From positions 3,152,501 to 3,216,500 of the forward strand of contig NC_088787.1 in the NCBI RefSeq assembly GCF_949628265.1: a DNA stretch of 64,000 nucleotides, in the 5' to 3' direction. The notes beneath the pieces were generated by a model, which saw only the letters and a list, made by a program, of their open reading frames with translations, did no database searches and had not been told where the DNA came from. The stretch is from Cloeon dipterum. Lineage: Eukaryota > Arthropoda > Insecta > Ephemeroptera > Baetidae. Positions 11,863 through 23,692 of this stretch are shown here, piece by piece; position 1 is the stretch's first letter; each line of letters starts with the position of its first letter. A program made the position numbers and the translations under genes.

Positions 11863-14105
11863 TTAGTCCTGGTGATTGCTATCCGGGAAAACGTACATTT
11901 CCCCATTATTTTCCACCGGATTCTGCCTCAAATAAGAGGTTTGCATTCTTCTCATCATCAGGGTCAGCCACGCAATGACAATGCCGCTCAAGACCAAGCA
12001 ACACACGAGCAACAAAATCACAATTGACAGAATTTTGTTCAAAGATTGACATACTCGGAAATCTTCTACAATTAGACCAGCATATCCACCGCTTGTTTCG
12101 TTTGATTCCAGAGCCGGTTTAGGAGTTTCTGACTTGCTTGTCGACGTTTGTGTGCTTTTCACGACTTGCGTAGTCTCTTCATTCACGTAAACTTGAGGCG
12201 TAGTCGTGGCTGCGAAAGGATCAGGAATGGACTCAGTGGGCGGTGTTCCAATTGAAATTAAAATCAAGCATATAATTGAATCAATTTATATATCAACATT
12301 TGTACGCGTGTACTAATATCAAGAAATATTCCCTAATTACGTAAGATCTTAGAGTTCTTGACAAATTAAATTTGAAGGAAAAAGGGAAAGCATTGCAATA
12401 TTTAAGCCAAGAAAGAACTGAATTAATCGGAAACATGTGCTTCTAAAATATAATTAAATACCGATTAAATATTATGGTTCAAACCATTTTCTTGTATAAT
12501 ATTTTAGGACTCGAAACTCAGCAAAATTTTAGGACCAAGAACTATAGTATTTGATATTTTAAATCTTGACAACAATATGTAGACAAATTGAAATAAAATT
12601 TAAGTGACAAAGAAGCACTCTAGGATTTCATTTACCTGTGGACGTGCTGGATAAATACGATCTTGCAGCCACATCAGCCTTGAGCAGTTTATACCTATTC
12701 CCACTCCCAGTTTCATTTCTCTCCGTCATCCATAAAGTTTCTTTCGTGTCCAAGGCAAAAGTAAATGGCCAATAGGCACCCAGTCTTCTGACCTATTAAA
12801 GAGTGCAGTGATTTGATATATTGTTAGCCAGAACGGAAGAATAAAATAATCGGGAATAAAAAGAAAGTTTAATACTTGGTATTTTCTTTTGTAGCAAATT
12901 AAAGATGAATTAAAGAATGAAAATTACTTATTTTTGCACATAATCGATTTATGCAGGGATGAATTATATTACCTCATGGAACCGCTGCTCACGAAAGGGC
13001 TCCGAAATATTCCATATGGAAGTGTAATTCTGGTAGTTAAATGCAGCATACAAGACATTGGCACTGTCGATTAACATTCTGTAAGGTTTTCCAGTCCAAC
13101 TGCCAATTAATTTCACAGCAGCGGCGCTTCCGCCTTCATTCTTCAGCTCAGACACAGACACCGAATACAGTTCTGTAGAACCTCTTCTTCCAAGGTACAC
13201 CTGTCTCGCTTCCCTGATAGGAGAGATGGCCAAGGAATCCCATTTAATCCCTGGTGTTTTCACTGACCAGGATTTGTCGTTTTTATTGCTGTAAACTACG
13301 ATGTGTTCAGATTCAGATTCCGTGATGTACGCAAGATTATCGTCCGTTGTTTTGTCGAGCACGATATCACGCAGGTCCCTTTTATAAAATGAATGAGAGA
13401 CGACTGCGTCCGGAAACTGGTGAATGCGTTCGGTTGTGTCGTTGTTGAGGAGGTTGAAAATCCAAATTTTGCTCGGACAATTGCTGCTACCTTGATCAAG
13501 CACCCACAACCGACCATCTGTGTCCGTTTCCATACTGTAGGCCCTCTGAATAGTGTCGCAGTTGTCCTCTTTCTGGCACAATAAATAAACACGGTTACTA
13601 TTTAAGCAGAATATAAAATTCAGGTTTAAATGAATCAAAATTTTGCGATAAATTTTAAAAAAAGTTATATTTTTATAAAAATATCAAAGAAATGAACTTA
13701 GCTATAATTTTACTTACTTAATAAATGAATTGATTTAATGTAAAATTTCCCCAGTGTATTCTAATAGAATTTTTTCATTCAGAGACTTACATGTGAATCC
13801 CAGGAGGGGAAAGGAGCAAGCTTTGGAGGCGCAGTCGACGAGCCGCTCGTTGGTAGCCACACCAGCGTGGCGGGAATTCCGGGAAGCGTATCAAGGCTTA
13901 GAAACAGCCTTTCTCCAAAAACAGCCATGTATATAGGATAAACTTTTTCCGGACTGTATTTATCTTTGATTTGTTCATTATTTGATCTATTTGCATTTGT
14001 TGGCCAGATAAAATCGAATTTATCCCACTCGTAGACGGTTGTGAAGTTGATGGCGTTTGCCAGGCACAGGCCAAGCAAAAAGATGGCGGCAAAGAACGGA
14101 GACAT
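11863..14105 (-). CDS. yellow/MRJP-type protein Y3, membrane-anchored; exon 4 acceptor altered
   Basis: Four coding exons, about 480 aa: 13791-14105, 12973-13572, 12636-12792, 11863-12233. The ATG at 14105 follows a leader acceptor (CTTTCAG) and starts MSPFFAAIFLLGLCLANA. Propeller marks: VYEWDKFDFIWP, GIPATLVWLP, DTDGRLWVLDQGSSNC, KIWIFNLLNNDTTERIHQFP, LGAYWPFTFALDTKETLWMT. The fourth exon encodes a Ser/Thr-rich stalk, a transmembrane segment at about 425-448, MMRRMQ and a short tail ending in EMYVFPDSN. The position where paralogs carry CAG before exon 4 reads CTG here, and no in-frame AG lies nearby upstream, so how the anchor exon is joined is unclear. The body is otherwise intact. Member of the Y3-Y7 subgroup. 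Confidence 0.8.
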
Positions 14106-15062
14106 TATTGCGTTCGAGCTGAAAGCATAAAGTTTTCTCATTTTTCCCAAGTTTTAAAACGAAATATACTCGAAAAAAGGCTTGACATGATTGAATTGAA
14201 TAAATATACAACCATTTCTATTTGATAGAATTCCAAGAAGAAAGAAAATGCATTGAGAACCGTTCCTTAAAGAGCTATTTGACTGTACTTTTAAGAGTCT
14301 GGATGCGCCGATAAATAAAAAATATTGGAAGAGAGCGAACTCACCCGCGTGTTTCTCTCGCGGCTCCTCTTCTCGTTGTGTGCTGTTGCTGTGCGGTGCG
14401 CCGGGCTGTGCCTCGGCCTCGCGAATCGAGTCACGTGACGGGCCGCAAAAAAGACGTTTTTGTGCGGTGGCTCGTTTTGGCTTTTCGTTCTCATGTAAGC
14501 CTCCGCACTAAAATAAGCTCATGCACCGTTGAAATTTGATGAGACATAATTAAAGCTATCGCCTATTTTTTATTTCCCAATAAAGATGAAATTCGATTGA
14601 CAGAAAATCATCAAAATGTTTGTCCAATGAACAGAAATTTCAAGCTGGTTATTGAATTTTTACGTCAAATGTAATATGCACTTAAGTAATTATATTGAGT
14701 TAAAAGATACACATTTTTTAAACAGTTTTGTGAATAATTCTATGATTTATCTTTCCGAGAAAGAGTCAAAATTATTTTTTCTTTCTGTTAACTTATTACT
14801 TACAAATAATGGAGCAAAATGCTCAAGACTATTAGAAAAATTATTATTGGGAAAAGGAATTTTAAAATTACTATCATCTCGAGACTTATAAATGGATTAG
14901 ATAAGAAAAACCAACAGCTTAATTATAGGGAAAAGGAAAAAAATATATTTTTATTTACCTCGAAAATTCTTACATATAAAAATTTTTTTATTCAAAATGC
15001 CAAAGAACCGTAACTTTATGTTCAGCTCTATATTGTATTTAAAATGCAACCAACATTTAATA
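14106..15062. other. intergenic between Y3 and the Y4 3' end
   Basis: Holds the Y3 leader intron and promoter on the right of the Y3 start, then AT-rich sequence with the Y4 3' UTR. No gene. Confidence 0.5.
14330..14510 (-). promoter_or_regulatory. Y3 promoter and non-coding exon with GTCACGTGAC
   Basis: Donor after 14345 (GCGG/GTGAGT). CACGTG at 14432-14437 within GTCACGTGACTCGATTCG (minus sense). Downstream of it lies the shared UTR text CACAACGAGAAGAGGAGCCG. Confidence 0.65.
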
Positions 15063-18000
15063 TTAGTCTCGGTTATTTCTATCCGGGAAAACGTACATTT
15101 CCCCATTATTTTCCATCTGAATCCGCCTCGAAGAGTGTTGCATTCTTCTCATCCTCAGGGTCAGCCACAAAATGACAATTCCGCTCAAAACCAAACAACA
15201 AACGAGCAACAAAATCAGAATTGTGTTCGAAGACTGACTTTTGCGGTCATCTTCTACAAGGCAAGCAAATGCCCTACGAGAAAAATCACGTGTTTACCAC
15301 GTGAAAAACTCGTGGTTTTTGCCACGAGTTCACGTGTCTTGAAACACGTGTCTACCACGAGATAGACACGTGTGAAGTCTCGTGTCAAATCACGTGTTTT
15401 GGGAACGAGTCACGTGTCGACACGGGTTTGGAACGAGTTGAAACTAGGCTTTAATTTTGCATTAAATATATTTATTTTCAGCAAATAATGACCATTTTAC
15501 ACATACAATTACAATTAATATTCGCATATATTTGTTCTACTGCTCGCGGCTAGCTCGTCGAAGAGCTCGGTTCGCACTTGAGAGGGGGTTCCGACCTGGC
15601 TCTCGCTCTCTCACCCTTGCAGGGAAGGTGGTGGTTGTGATTTCCATCGTCTAAAGGAGAGTTTGATCTCAATTTTGATTCCCCACTCGCGGAATAAACA
15701 GTTAAGGGTGAATTTTCGCGAGAGTATTAAGGGTAATTTTCAATTAGGGGGCATTTTGACTTTCACCTAGATCAAATTCCCCCATAAACCGAAACCACAA
15801 CCACCACCATCCCTGCGAGGGTGAGAGCGCGAGAGCCAGGTCTGAACCCCTTCTCAAGCACGAACCGAGCCCTTCGACGAGCTAGCCGCGAGCAGCGAAG
15901 CAGTGGGCGCAATATCTATAAAGTTAGTAATGAAATGTACATACACCCTATGCAAATGATTATTCCTTACAAGACTAGCTTGATACGTTGTTATCTTTTA
16001 AACAAACTACTAAACTCTGCTTAAGTTTTAAACTCTGATTGATTAATTTTGTTTAAGAATATATATATTAATTGGATGACTGAATATGGACAAAATTTAC
16101 TCACAATTAATTAACAATTAAAATTAATATGAAGTTAGAGAATTATAAATGTTTTATTATGCTCAAAAAAGGTCTGTCTGCATGGGAGTAAAATTTTAAC
16201 TGCTTTTGCTGCTCGCGGCTGACTTGTCGGAGGGCTCGGTACGTACTCGAGAGGGGTTTACAACCAGGCTGTCTCGCTCTCACCCTCGCAGGGAGAAGTG
16301 GTTGTGGTTTTTGTCGTAGAGTTTGACTTAATTATGTGTGCCAAGAGCGGGGAATCAAATTTGAGGTCAAACTATCTCCCCTAGACGACCGAAACCACAA
16401 CCATCACTCTCTCTGCGAGGGTGAGAGCCATGTTGGAAAACTCCCTCGAGTGCGAACCGAGCCCTCCGACGAGCCAGCCGCCAGCAGAAGAAGCAGTCAG
16501 CATAATTTCTAAGACAGTTGAACAAAGTTTTTCTCACGTGCTCCATATTCTTCTTGGTCTTCTTTTTCCTCGTCGGCTGGTTCCTTCGTCGGCTGGTTCC
16601 TTCATCAGCTGCTTCCACTTCTTCTTCTTCTTCCCCATCTCCTTCGACCAGCCTAATCTAAAATAGATCAGAAAGCAAATATCAGTGGATGCTGTTTAAT
16701 TTTTCAAGATATATATATGTAGAATGAATGTAGCCAAACATGACATTAACACGACAAGAATTATTCATATGAGGCCATATTAAATTTATAGTTTTTTTAA
16801 ATTTTTATTCACTTTGTCCTGTTTTGAGTATATAAAAACACATTATTTTGTGCCTGCATTTTAATTTTAAAGGTTTATTTAAGAATATATTTTGCTTATT
16901 TTTAGTCATCCAAATAATACATATCCTAAAATAAAAATTAATCCATCAGAGTCTAAAAACTATAAAGCAGAGTATAGTGACTGCCAAAAGATAACAACTA
17001 ACAACATATCAAGTCAGTTTGAGTTCTCATTTGCATAGGTCTGAAACAATTTATTAGTTTTAGGATATTATTCTGACTGCTTCTGCTGCTCGCGGCTGGC
17101 CCGTCGAAGGGCTCGGTTCGTGCTCGAGAGGGGGTTACGACCTGGCTCAAACGGTCATTGAAATTCTGATGGCACAAATCCAAGATTTGGTGATGCTACT
17201 ATAGGCGAAAATTCAGTTTCAATTTTTGTTTTAATTTTAATTTGGTTAGTCGATTCAATAAAAACCATCTTTTAGCTACTGACAATGAGCTTTAAATTAA
17301 TTTATATGCAAAAGGGATTCCAAATATAAATTAATAATAGACAAAACATTATCTGTCTTAATGTATAACAGCCCTAATTGTAATTGAGAATTAATTATTT
17401 AATTAAAAAATCTCTGCCACATAAATGAATTGATAACTGGATAATACTATAAGTTGATACAGTATTTATTACACATTTAAATGCATCGAACTTGAGTCAT
17501 AAATATCTTTTAACCTCCTAAAAGTGTTTGCTTTTTTATAATAAATGTTTTTAAATTTGAAATATTTCATATTAAACAGCCTTATTATCATATTTTTGCA
17601 GTTAGAGAAATTTTATACAAATATTCATGACTTCTTGCAAATTTTATCGCGTTGTATTTGATAAAAGAGATTGCGGCACACAATTTATCAGTGCTTGGAT
17701 AATGCAGCAAACTTTGCAGCAATATAATTTTGATAATTTATTGTCAATAGATACCGTATCATCAAATTGCAATCGCTTATTGATTTAAGTTACTAAGAAA
17801 AGATGTGTTCCAGAGCCGTGATGATGGTTTGGAATCATTCCGCTTCAGAGCCGAAATTTGTTCCAGAGTAAAAAATCGACAGATCTAATTGAAATTGTGA
17901 TTTTTCGTCTATTAAATATGTACTGATGTTGTAGTTAAACCGATTGGCTTTTAACTCTAAAAATACGTTGTCATGGAACTCTGTTTGCAGCTGAATTTAG

Positions 18001-21000
18001 AGGAACAAACCAGTTTTACATCGATGATTACAAAGAGTCATTCCAGAGTCATGTGATAAAATAAATGGCAAATTGGCAATACTTATAAATATCCGAAAAC
18101 GCTATATAAAAATGTTAACATTGAATTTACCTGCCAGAGAAATAGAAACCTTTGATCCCCAGGGTTGCAATCAAAATAAGATCTGTTCCTCACGCAATCA
18201 GCAGATTTATCAGCCTCAATCGGTGTTCTTTAAGGAGGCTGAGACGGGGGCTACGGGGCCAAATTCGATAATTAATGTCGATCTGAAACACAGAATTGTA
18301 CATAAACATTGATAATTATGCAACTCAATTATGGCCCCAGTGCGCTGCGCACGCTATTTTTGATGTTAACCATGTAAATATAATTTATATTACATACATA
18401 CACATTTGCTGAATGCATGTGTGTGTATGTATGTGTGAGGGACATGCTCATTTTACATCCATACGCATTCAACTAAGACAACTAGACTGATTTTTAGACG
18501 TATACACATACCTGCAATATGGAGTCGTTGAGTTCACATCAGCAACTAGATGAGGAGCGTTTGGGTAAAACACGTTTGCTTGACGCGCGAACTTGCTGTA
18601 CATAGTTAAAGCGGGTGCTGCACTTGAAACGCGGATAATTAGCGAATTGTGTACGTAATTGTTCGAAAAATAATGACACGCGCGTGTGGCCGTGTGGTGT
18701 TATCGTCTGCTTTTCTCTTTGTGTTGATGACCGTTGGCGTTGGCTGCTTGCGCGCTGTTTCTGATTTCCGATTTCCGATCCTGCCTGATCCTGCAGCCTG
18801 CATGCTTACGCTTAACCAACTCCCGCCCCCACTTTCACTTTTTCTGTCTTGCCGCTTACGCTACTACAAACAGCAACGCTAGCCGCTACCGGCCGCTCGC
18901 CTACCCCTCCTATGTCCCTCCTTGCTCTTCCAAGCTGGAGCTGTCAGCTTGATTGCGCGCGTGGATGATATTTAAAAATTGGTACAAAACCAGCCGCGCG
19001 AACCGCAAGTGGGATTGCTGCGCCGTGCACTTAAAATGCTGTTAGCGAATTAATTGATTTCACAATCAATTAAATAAAATTATTCGCTCCTACCCCACCT
19101 ACCCCGCCCAAGACGGACATCATATTAAGTGTCGGGAGATGACGAGAAAAATTTAATCAATAAAAATTATTAATTGGAGCTTATTAAATTTTAAATTAAA
19201 TTTAAATAATCAATATTTTTAGAAATGTATTACCAAGGATATAATTTTAGAATTCATATTATCCAATTACTATTCACTGCCGAAAATGGTATTATAAAAA
19301 TGAATTAGCAATATATAGAGTAAAATTTCAAAAATTAAAGCAATTTGAATGAAATACGTAAAGATTAAGATGAAATTTATTCATAATTTTACAATAAGCT
19401 GTTTAAATTATTGAATTAAATATTCTACATGAAATTAAAACATCCCTCTGATAAATTATTTCTATTAAATATACATTTAAAAATTAATCCCTCAATAAAA
19501 AGCTATAATTAAATTGCGAAAAATATTTGATACAGAGAACTCTTATGCACTATTGTGGTGCTATAATTAACTTGGATGTAATTTTTTCTTCTTAAAATTA
19601 TTTTGAGGGCAAATTATTAAACCGAGCTACTCGTGTAACATAACTCGGGCTAAACACGTGATAAACACGTGATTTCCGACACAAGTTTAATTGACCATGT
19701 ATTTTTCTAAGAATTTTGAAAAATTTTGCACATTCTTTAAATAAAATGGGCATAATTTTAGAAAATTACAAGAAAATATTAAATTTAGCAACTCGTGAAT
19801 TTAACTCGAGTTGAACACGTGTTAATCACGTGATCACTGACACGTGTTTTCACGTTATCACTGACACGTGTTTAGTACCACGTGTTAAACACGTGTTCAA
19901 CTCGAGTTCAAATTCACGAGGAGCTAAATTTAATTATTTACCTTTAAAATAATTAAATTGAGGAAGAAATTTGCAAAAGAAAATAGTTTAAATGCAATTG
20001 AAGAATTTATCAGGTAAATTAGTTTTAACTCGTATCCGGAAACACGTGTCTATCACGGGATTATCACGTGATCCAGAAATATTAAAAACATGAATTAAAT
20101 CAAAATTTCCAGTCTATATTGACTAAGGGGGCCTCAAATAACCCGGGAAAAATAGAAAAAAAAATATTCGAGAGGGTCACCGAAAACTCGTGTCAACACG
20201 TGATTTTTCTCGTAGGGTGCACCGCTCGTTTCGTTTAATTGCAGAGCCGGTCGGGGAGTTCCAGTCTTGCTTGTCGTCGGCGTTTGCGAGCTTCTCACAA
20301 CTTCAGTAGCCTTCCCATTCACGTTAACTTGAGGCGTAGTCGAGGCAACGACAGGATCAGGAATGGACTCTGAAGGCATAGTGTTGCAAATAAATTTTTG
20401 AAAATTTGCGATTTCATTTTATAAGAAATTGAAATTAAAAAATATAATTGAATAAATTTAAATCAACATTCATCGTACATCGTAAATATTTTTTAAATAA
20501 ATTTGGAATAGTAAAAAGCACGAAATTGTGGAATGTAAAGTGCACTCTAGGATTTTAATTACCTGTGGACGAGCTAATTAAATACGATCTTGCCACCACA
20601 TCAGCCTTGAGCAGTTTAAATCTATTCCCAGCCCCAGATTGATTTCTCTCCGTCATCCATAAAGTGTTGCTCGCGTCCAAAGCAAAAGTAAATGGCCAAT
20701 TAGTATCCAGTCTTCCGACCTAAAAAAGTACATAAAAAAGAACATATTATAGTCGAATATACATGCAAGGAGATAGTATGGAAATTTAATTTGATAGTTT
20801 ATTTTGTTTAAAATTAAATACGATGTTAACTTTATTCTAACTCCCAATTTTTCAAAAAATGGCCCATGTGACAGTATAAATTGCCAACTCGCTGTCGCAA
20901 CGTGCGTTAAAAATCACGGTCAAAAAAACATAACGTGTTTAAAGCTCCAACCTATTATGTAGAAAATTATTCTAAAATTTTAACATTTGTCGGGCAGAAC

Positions 21001-22180
21001 CAAAATTTATATTTTTATAAATATTTCTTACCTCGTGACATTGCTGCTCACGAAAGGGCTCCGAAATATTCCATTTAGAGAGGTAAGTCTGGTTGAAAAA
21101 GGCGGCATACAAGACATTGGAACTGTCGATCACCATTCTGTAAGGTTTCTCAGTCCATTTGCCGATTAATTTCACAGCAGCGCTACCGCCTCCATTCTTC
21201 AGCTCGGATACAGACACTGAATACAGTTCATTGGAATATAATCTTGCAAGGTACAACTGTCTCGCTTCCCTGTTAGGAGAGAGCGCCAAAGTAACCCAAC
21301 GTTTCCCTGTCGTTTCAACCGACCAGGATTTGTCGGTTTCTCGGCTGTAAACCACGATGTGTTCAGATTCAGAGTCCACGATGTACGCAAGGTAATCGTC
21401 TGTCGTTTTTTCGAGCACGATATCCAGGAGCCACCTTTCATTATGTGAATGAGAGACGACTTTGTGCGGGAATCGGTGGGCGTGCTCGGTTTTGTAGTTG
21501 TTTACCAGGTCGAATATCAAAAGTTTGGCCTGACAAACGCTGCTACCGTTATCGAGCACCCACAACCGACCATCAGTGTCCGTTTTCATTCCTTTCGCCA
21601 CCTGAATAGTGTTGCAGTTGCCTTTTTTCTGAAAATGAGAGAAATAAAAACAGTTACTCTTTTAAGTAGAATATCCAATTGATTTTTTAAAGATATAGGA
21701 TCTAAAATCCAGCAGATAGTTAAATATCCTTGATTTAAATAAAAGATGCAGAAAACGTCACCATTTAAATATTTTCTATTAAATGATTTATTGGTTTCAC
21801 TTCAAATTTTCCCAGTTTATTTAAAATAAGCCTAAAAAAGTTTTATTTATTTAGAAACTTACATGATATTTCCAGTATAGGAAAGGAGCAAGCTTTGGAG
21901 GTGAAGAGGACGTGTCGCTGTCCCTCGTTGGCAGCCACACCAATGTGGCGGGAATTCCCGAATCCATGCCTAGGCTTAGCAACAGCCTTTCCTCAAAAAC
22001 TGCCATGAATAGAGGAAAAACATTCTCCGGCCTGTATTCGTCTTTAATCGGTCCCATTGAACTATCCGATGCTGGTGGCCAGATGAAATCGAATTTGTCC
22101 CACTCGTAGATGGTTGTGAAGTTGATGCCGTTGGCAAGGCAGAGGCCATGCAAAATGATGGCGGCAAAGAACGGAGACAT
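15063..22180 (-). CDS. yellow/MRJP-type protein Y4, anchor exon split by a 4.9-kb insertion
   Basis: Exons: 21863-22180, 21032-21628, 20563-20719, and exon 4 in two parts, 20218-20369 and 15063-15269 (the 2-bp duplication at 15270-15271 excluded), separated by a transposable element at 15272-20217. Start ATG 22180 (MSPFFAAIILHGLCLANG) follows a CTTTCAG leader acceptor. Propeller marks: IYEWDKFDFIWP, DTDGRLWVLDNGSSVC, KLLIFDLVNNYKTEHAHRFP, LDTNWPFTFALDASNTLWMT. As it stands, exon 4 reads ...NETSGA then enters the element (PYEKNHVLTR...) and stops about 29 codons later, without a transmembrane segment. The far part still encodes an undamaged anchor (LILLLVCCLVLSGIVILWL, LRMRRM, EMYVFPDRN), and both parts share one reading frame once a 2-bp duplication is allowed for. 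The insertion is probably recent. In this allele the product would be secreted. Confidence 0.8.
15541..17170. repeat. nested inverted repeats inside the Y4 element
   Basis: A hairpin at 15541-15900 has arms TGCTCGCGGCTAGCTCGTCG / CGACGAGCTAGCCGCGAGCA. A second hairpin lies at 16205-16500 with the same outer sequence in diverged form, and a half copy at 17084-17160. The 15.92-16.09 kb stretch returns inverted at 16.9-17.05 kb (TATGCAAATGA, CTCTGCTT, GGATTAATTTT). The structure suggests repeated insertion of one fold-back family. Confidence 0.6.
18640..18960. other. GC-richer patch inside the Y4 element
   Basis: Contains CGCGCGTG and Cys/Leu-poor short frames only. It resembles the base composition of promoter blocks in this window but shares no clear sequence with them. 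No function supported. Confidence 0.3.
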
Positions 22181-23692
22181 TTTTGTGGTCGAGCTGAAAG
22201 CATAAAGTTTTCGGTTTTTGCCAAATTTGTAATATTCAATTTCCTCGGAAAATAAAGGCTTGACATGATTGAGTTGAATATTAGCTAAAATTCCAAGAAA
22301 AAAAATCAATTAAATCCGCTCCTTAAAGAGCTATGTAAATTTGACTGTAAGTTTAAGAATATCTCAATATATCGACTAAATATCGCAAGAGAGCAAACTC
22401 ACCCGCGTGCCTCTCTCTCTCTCGCGGCTCCTCTTCTCGTTGTGTGCTGTTGCTGTGCAGAGCGCCGGGCGGTGTGGTGGCCTCCGAATCGAGTCACGTG
22501 ACGGACGCAAAAAAAAGACGTTTTATTGGTGGCTCTAATTGGCCCCACAAGGCTCGCATTCGCTTTTCGTTCTCGTGTCAGTCTCCGCACTTCAAAAAGC
22601 TCCATTGAAATTGGAGTTGACATAATTTATCTTTTTTTACTTTCCGATGAATAAAGAAGAAACTCAATTAACATAAAAACCACTTAAATGTGACGATTTT
22701 TTATTAAGATGCTAGTTAAACTATTTCTGAATGACATTTATTTTTTTATTTTAAATTCAAGAAAAACTGAATTGAATGAAACAAATTACTTCTGTTTGCA
22801 TGCGAGTGTAAATAATTATTCACGCAGCAATAAAAATTGCAGTCCAAAGATCTTAAAACGAGCCACTCTCCGATTTCGCACTCGTTTCTTTTGGTGTCGC
22901 GGCGTTTTCACCAGCGCTGCTTTTATTAAAGAAATCAGACCGCCTCTCGCATCTCCTTTGATTCAGTTGCCACTTTAAAACTTCGATATTGGCTTTTAAA
23001 AAACATTGCTGTCCACAAGATATAGGAATGGGTGGCAAGTGTAACGTTACCACGATTTCTAGTTATTAATAAGATCAGTCAAGTCGCCGCAACTGATTGA
23101 GAGTGCGCGCCGGCGGCGGCGGAGAGGAGAGAAAAAGTCTGGCAGCAGCGATCTCGCTCGCTCATCCATGAAAGGCTCTGAGTGCGCCGAATAAGTATTG
23201 TGTTAAAGAAACATGCTCTTGTTCTGCGCTTATTTTCTGATTCGTCGCACATTGCGGATAAAATTGTTTATCGATGAACTGTGTTGTAATGCATACAACA
23301 ATTTAAATAAATTTAAACTGTCATCCCGTATCGATCCCCTTTAAAATGAAAATAAACTTCTAATAAAATTAAAAGGTGTAATTAAGAAAACTATATCTGT
23401 CCAACGCACAGCAAAATCAATAAGATTTTTGTTTAATTTTAAATGTTATAAAGATTGCAGTCTTCTGAATTTTGAGCTTCATCTTCCCGAGTAAATTGCA
23501 ATGGTCAAAACTATACTTTGTAAAAGGTCTTTGAAATGTCGTTACCAAGAATGAAACAGGACGTTCAAGAAATTATTTCAAGCTTTTATTAATATAGAAC
23601 CGTTGCTTTATGGCCACCTTTTTATAATTATTTGATTCTTTATTTATTAAAATGCAACACAAAATATTTTATATATTTGTCTTGGTAGAAGA
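22181..23692. other. intergenic between Y4 and Y5 with shared upstream blocks
   Basis: Beyond the Y4 promoter there is a block at 22860-23260 (TTTGGTGTCGCGGC, GCGCCGGCGGCGGCGGAGAG, ATCTCGCTCGCTC) that recurs upstream of Y5 and Y6. The rest is AT-rich. Confidence 0.5.
22390..22600 (-). promoter_or_regulatory. Y4 promoter and non-coding exon with GTCACGTGAC
   Basis: Donor after 22403; CACGTG at 22495-22500 within GTCACGTGACTCGATTCG (minus sense). Confidence 0.65.

Larger units (their letters stand above)
15272..20217. mobile_element. 4,946-bp DNA element inserted in Y4 exon 4, CACGTG-rich ends
   Basis: The ends are perfect 23-bp inverted repeats beginning CCCTACGAGAAAAATCACGT. TG flanks both sides, and removing one TG restores the Y4 reading frame, so the target duplication is 2 bp. 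The terminal regions (15272-15440 and 19640-20217) are packed with CACGTG palindromes and CTCGTG/CACGAG variants: seven CACGTG on the left and about eleven on the right. The inside holds nested fold-back repeats (15541-17170), a GC-richer patch (18640-18960) and AT-rich filler. No transposase or other protein family is visible, so the copy is non-autonomous. I cannot assign a superfamily. Confidence 0.85.

Noticed and set aside
15272..15440. Regular short repeats that look like a CRISPR array
   Set aside because: The units are CACGTG half-palindromes with irregular spacing at a transposon end in an insect genome.
18649..18952. Two overlapping open frames of 72-77 codons in the element
   Set aside because: No domain, no conserved partner and no splice support; likely chance in a GC-richer patch.
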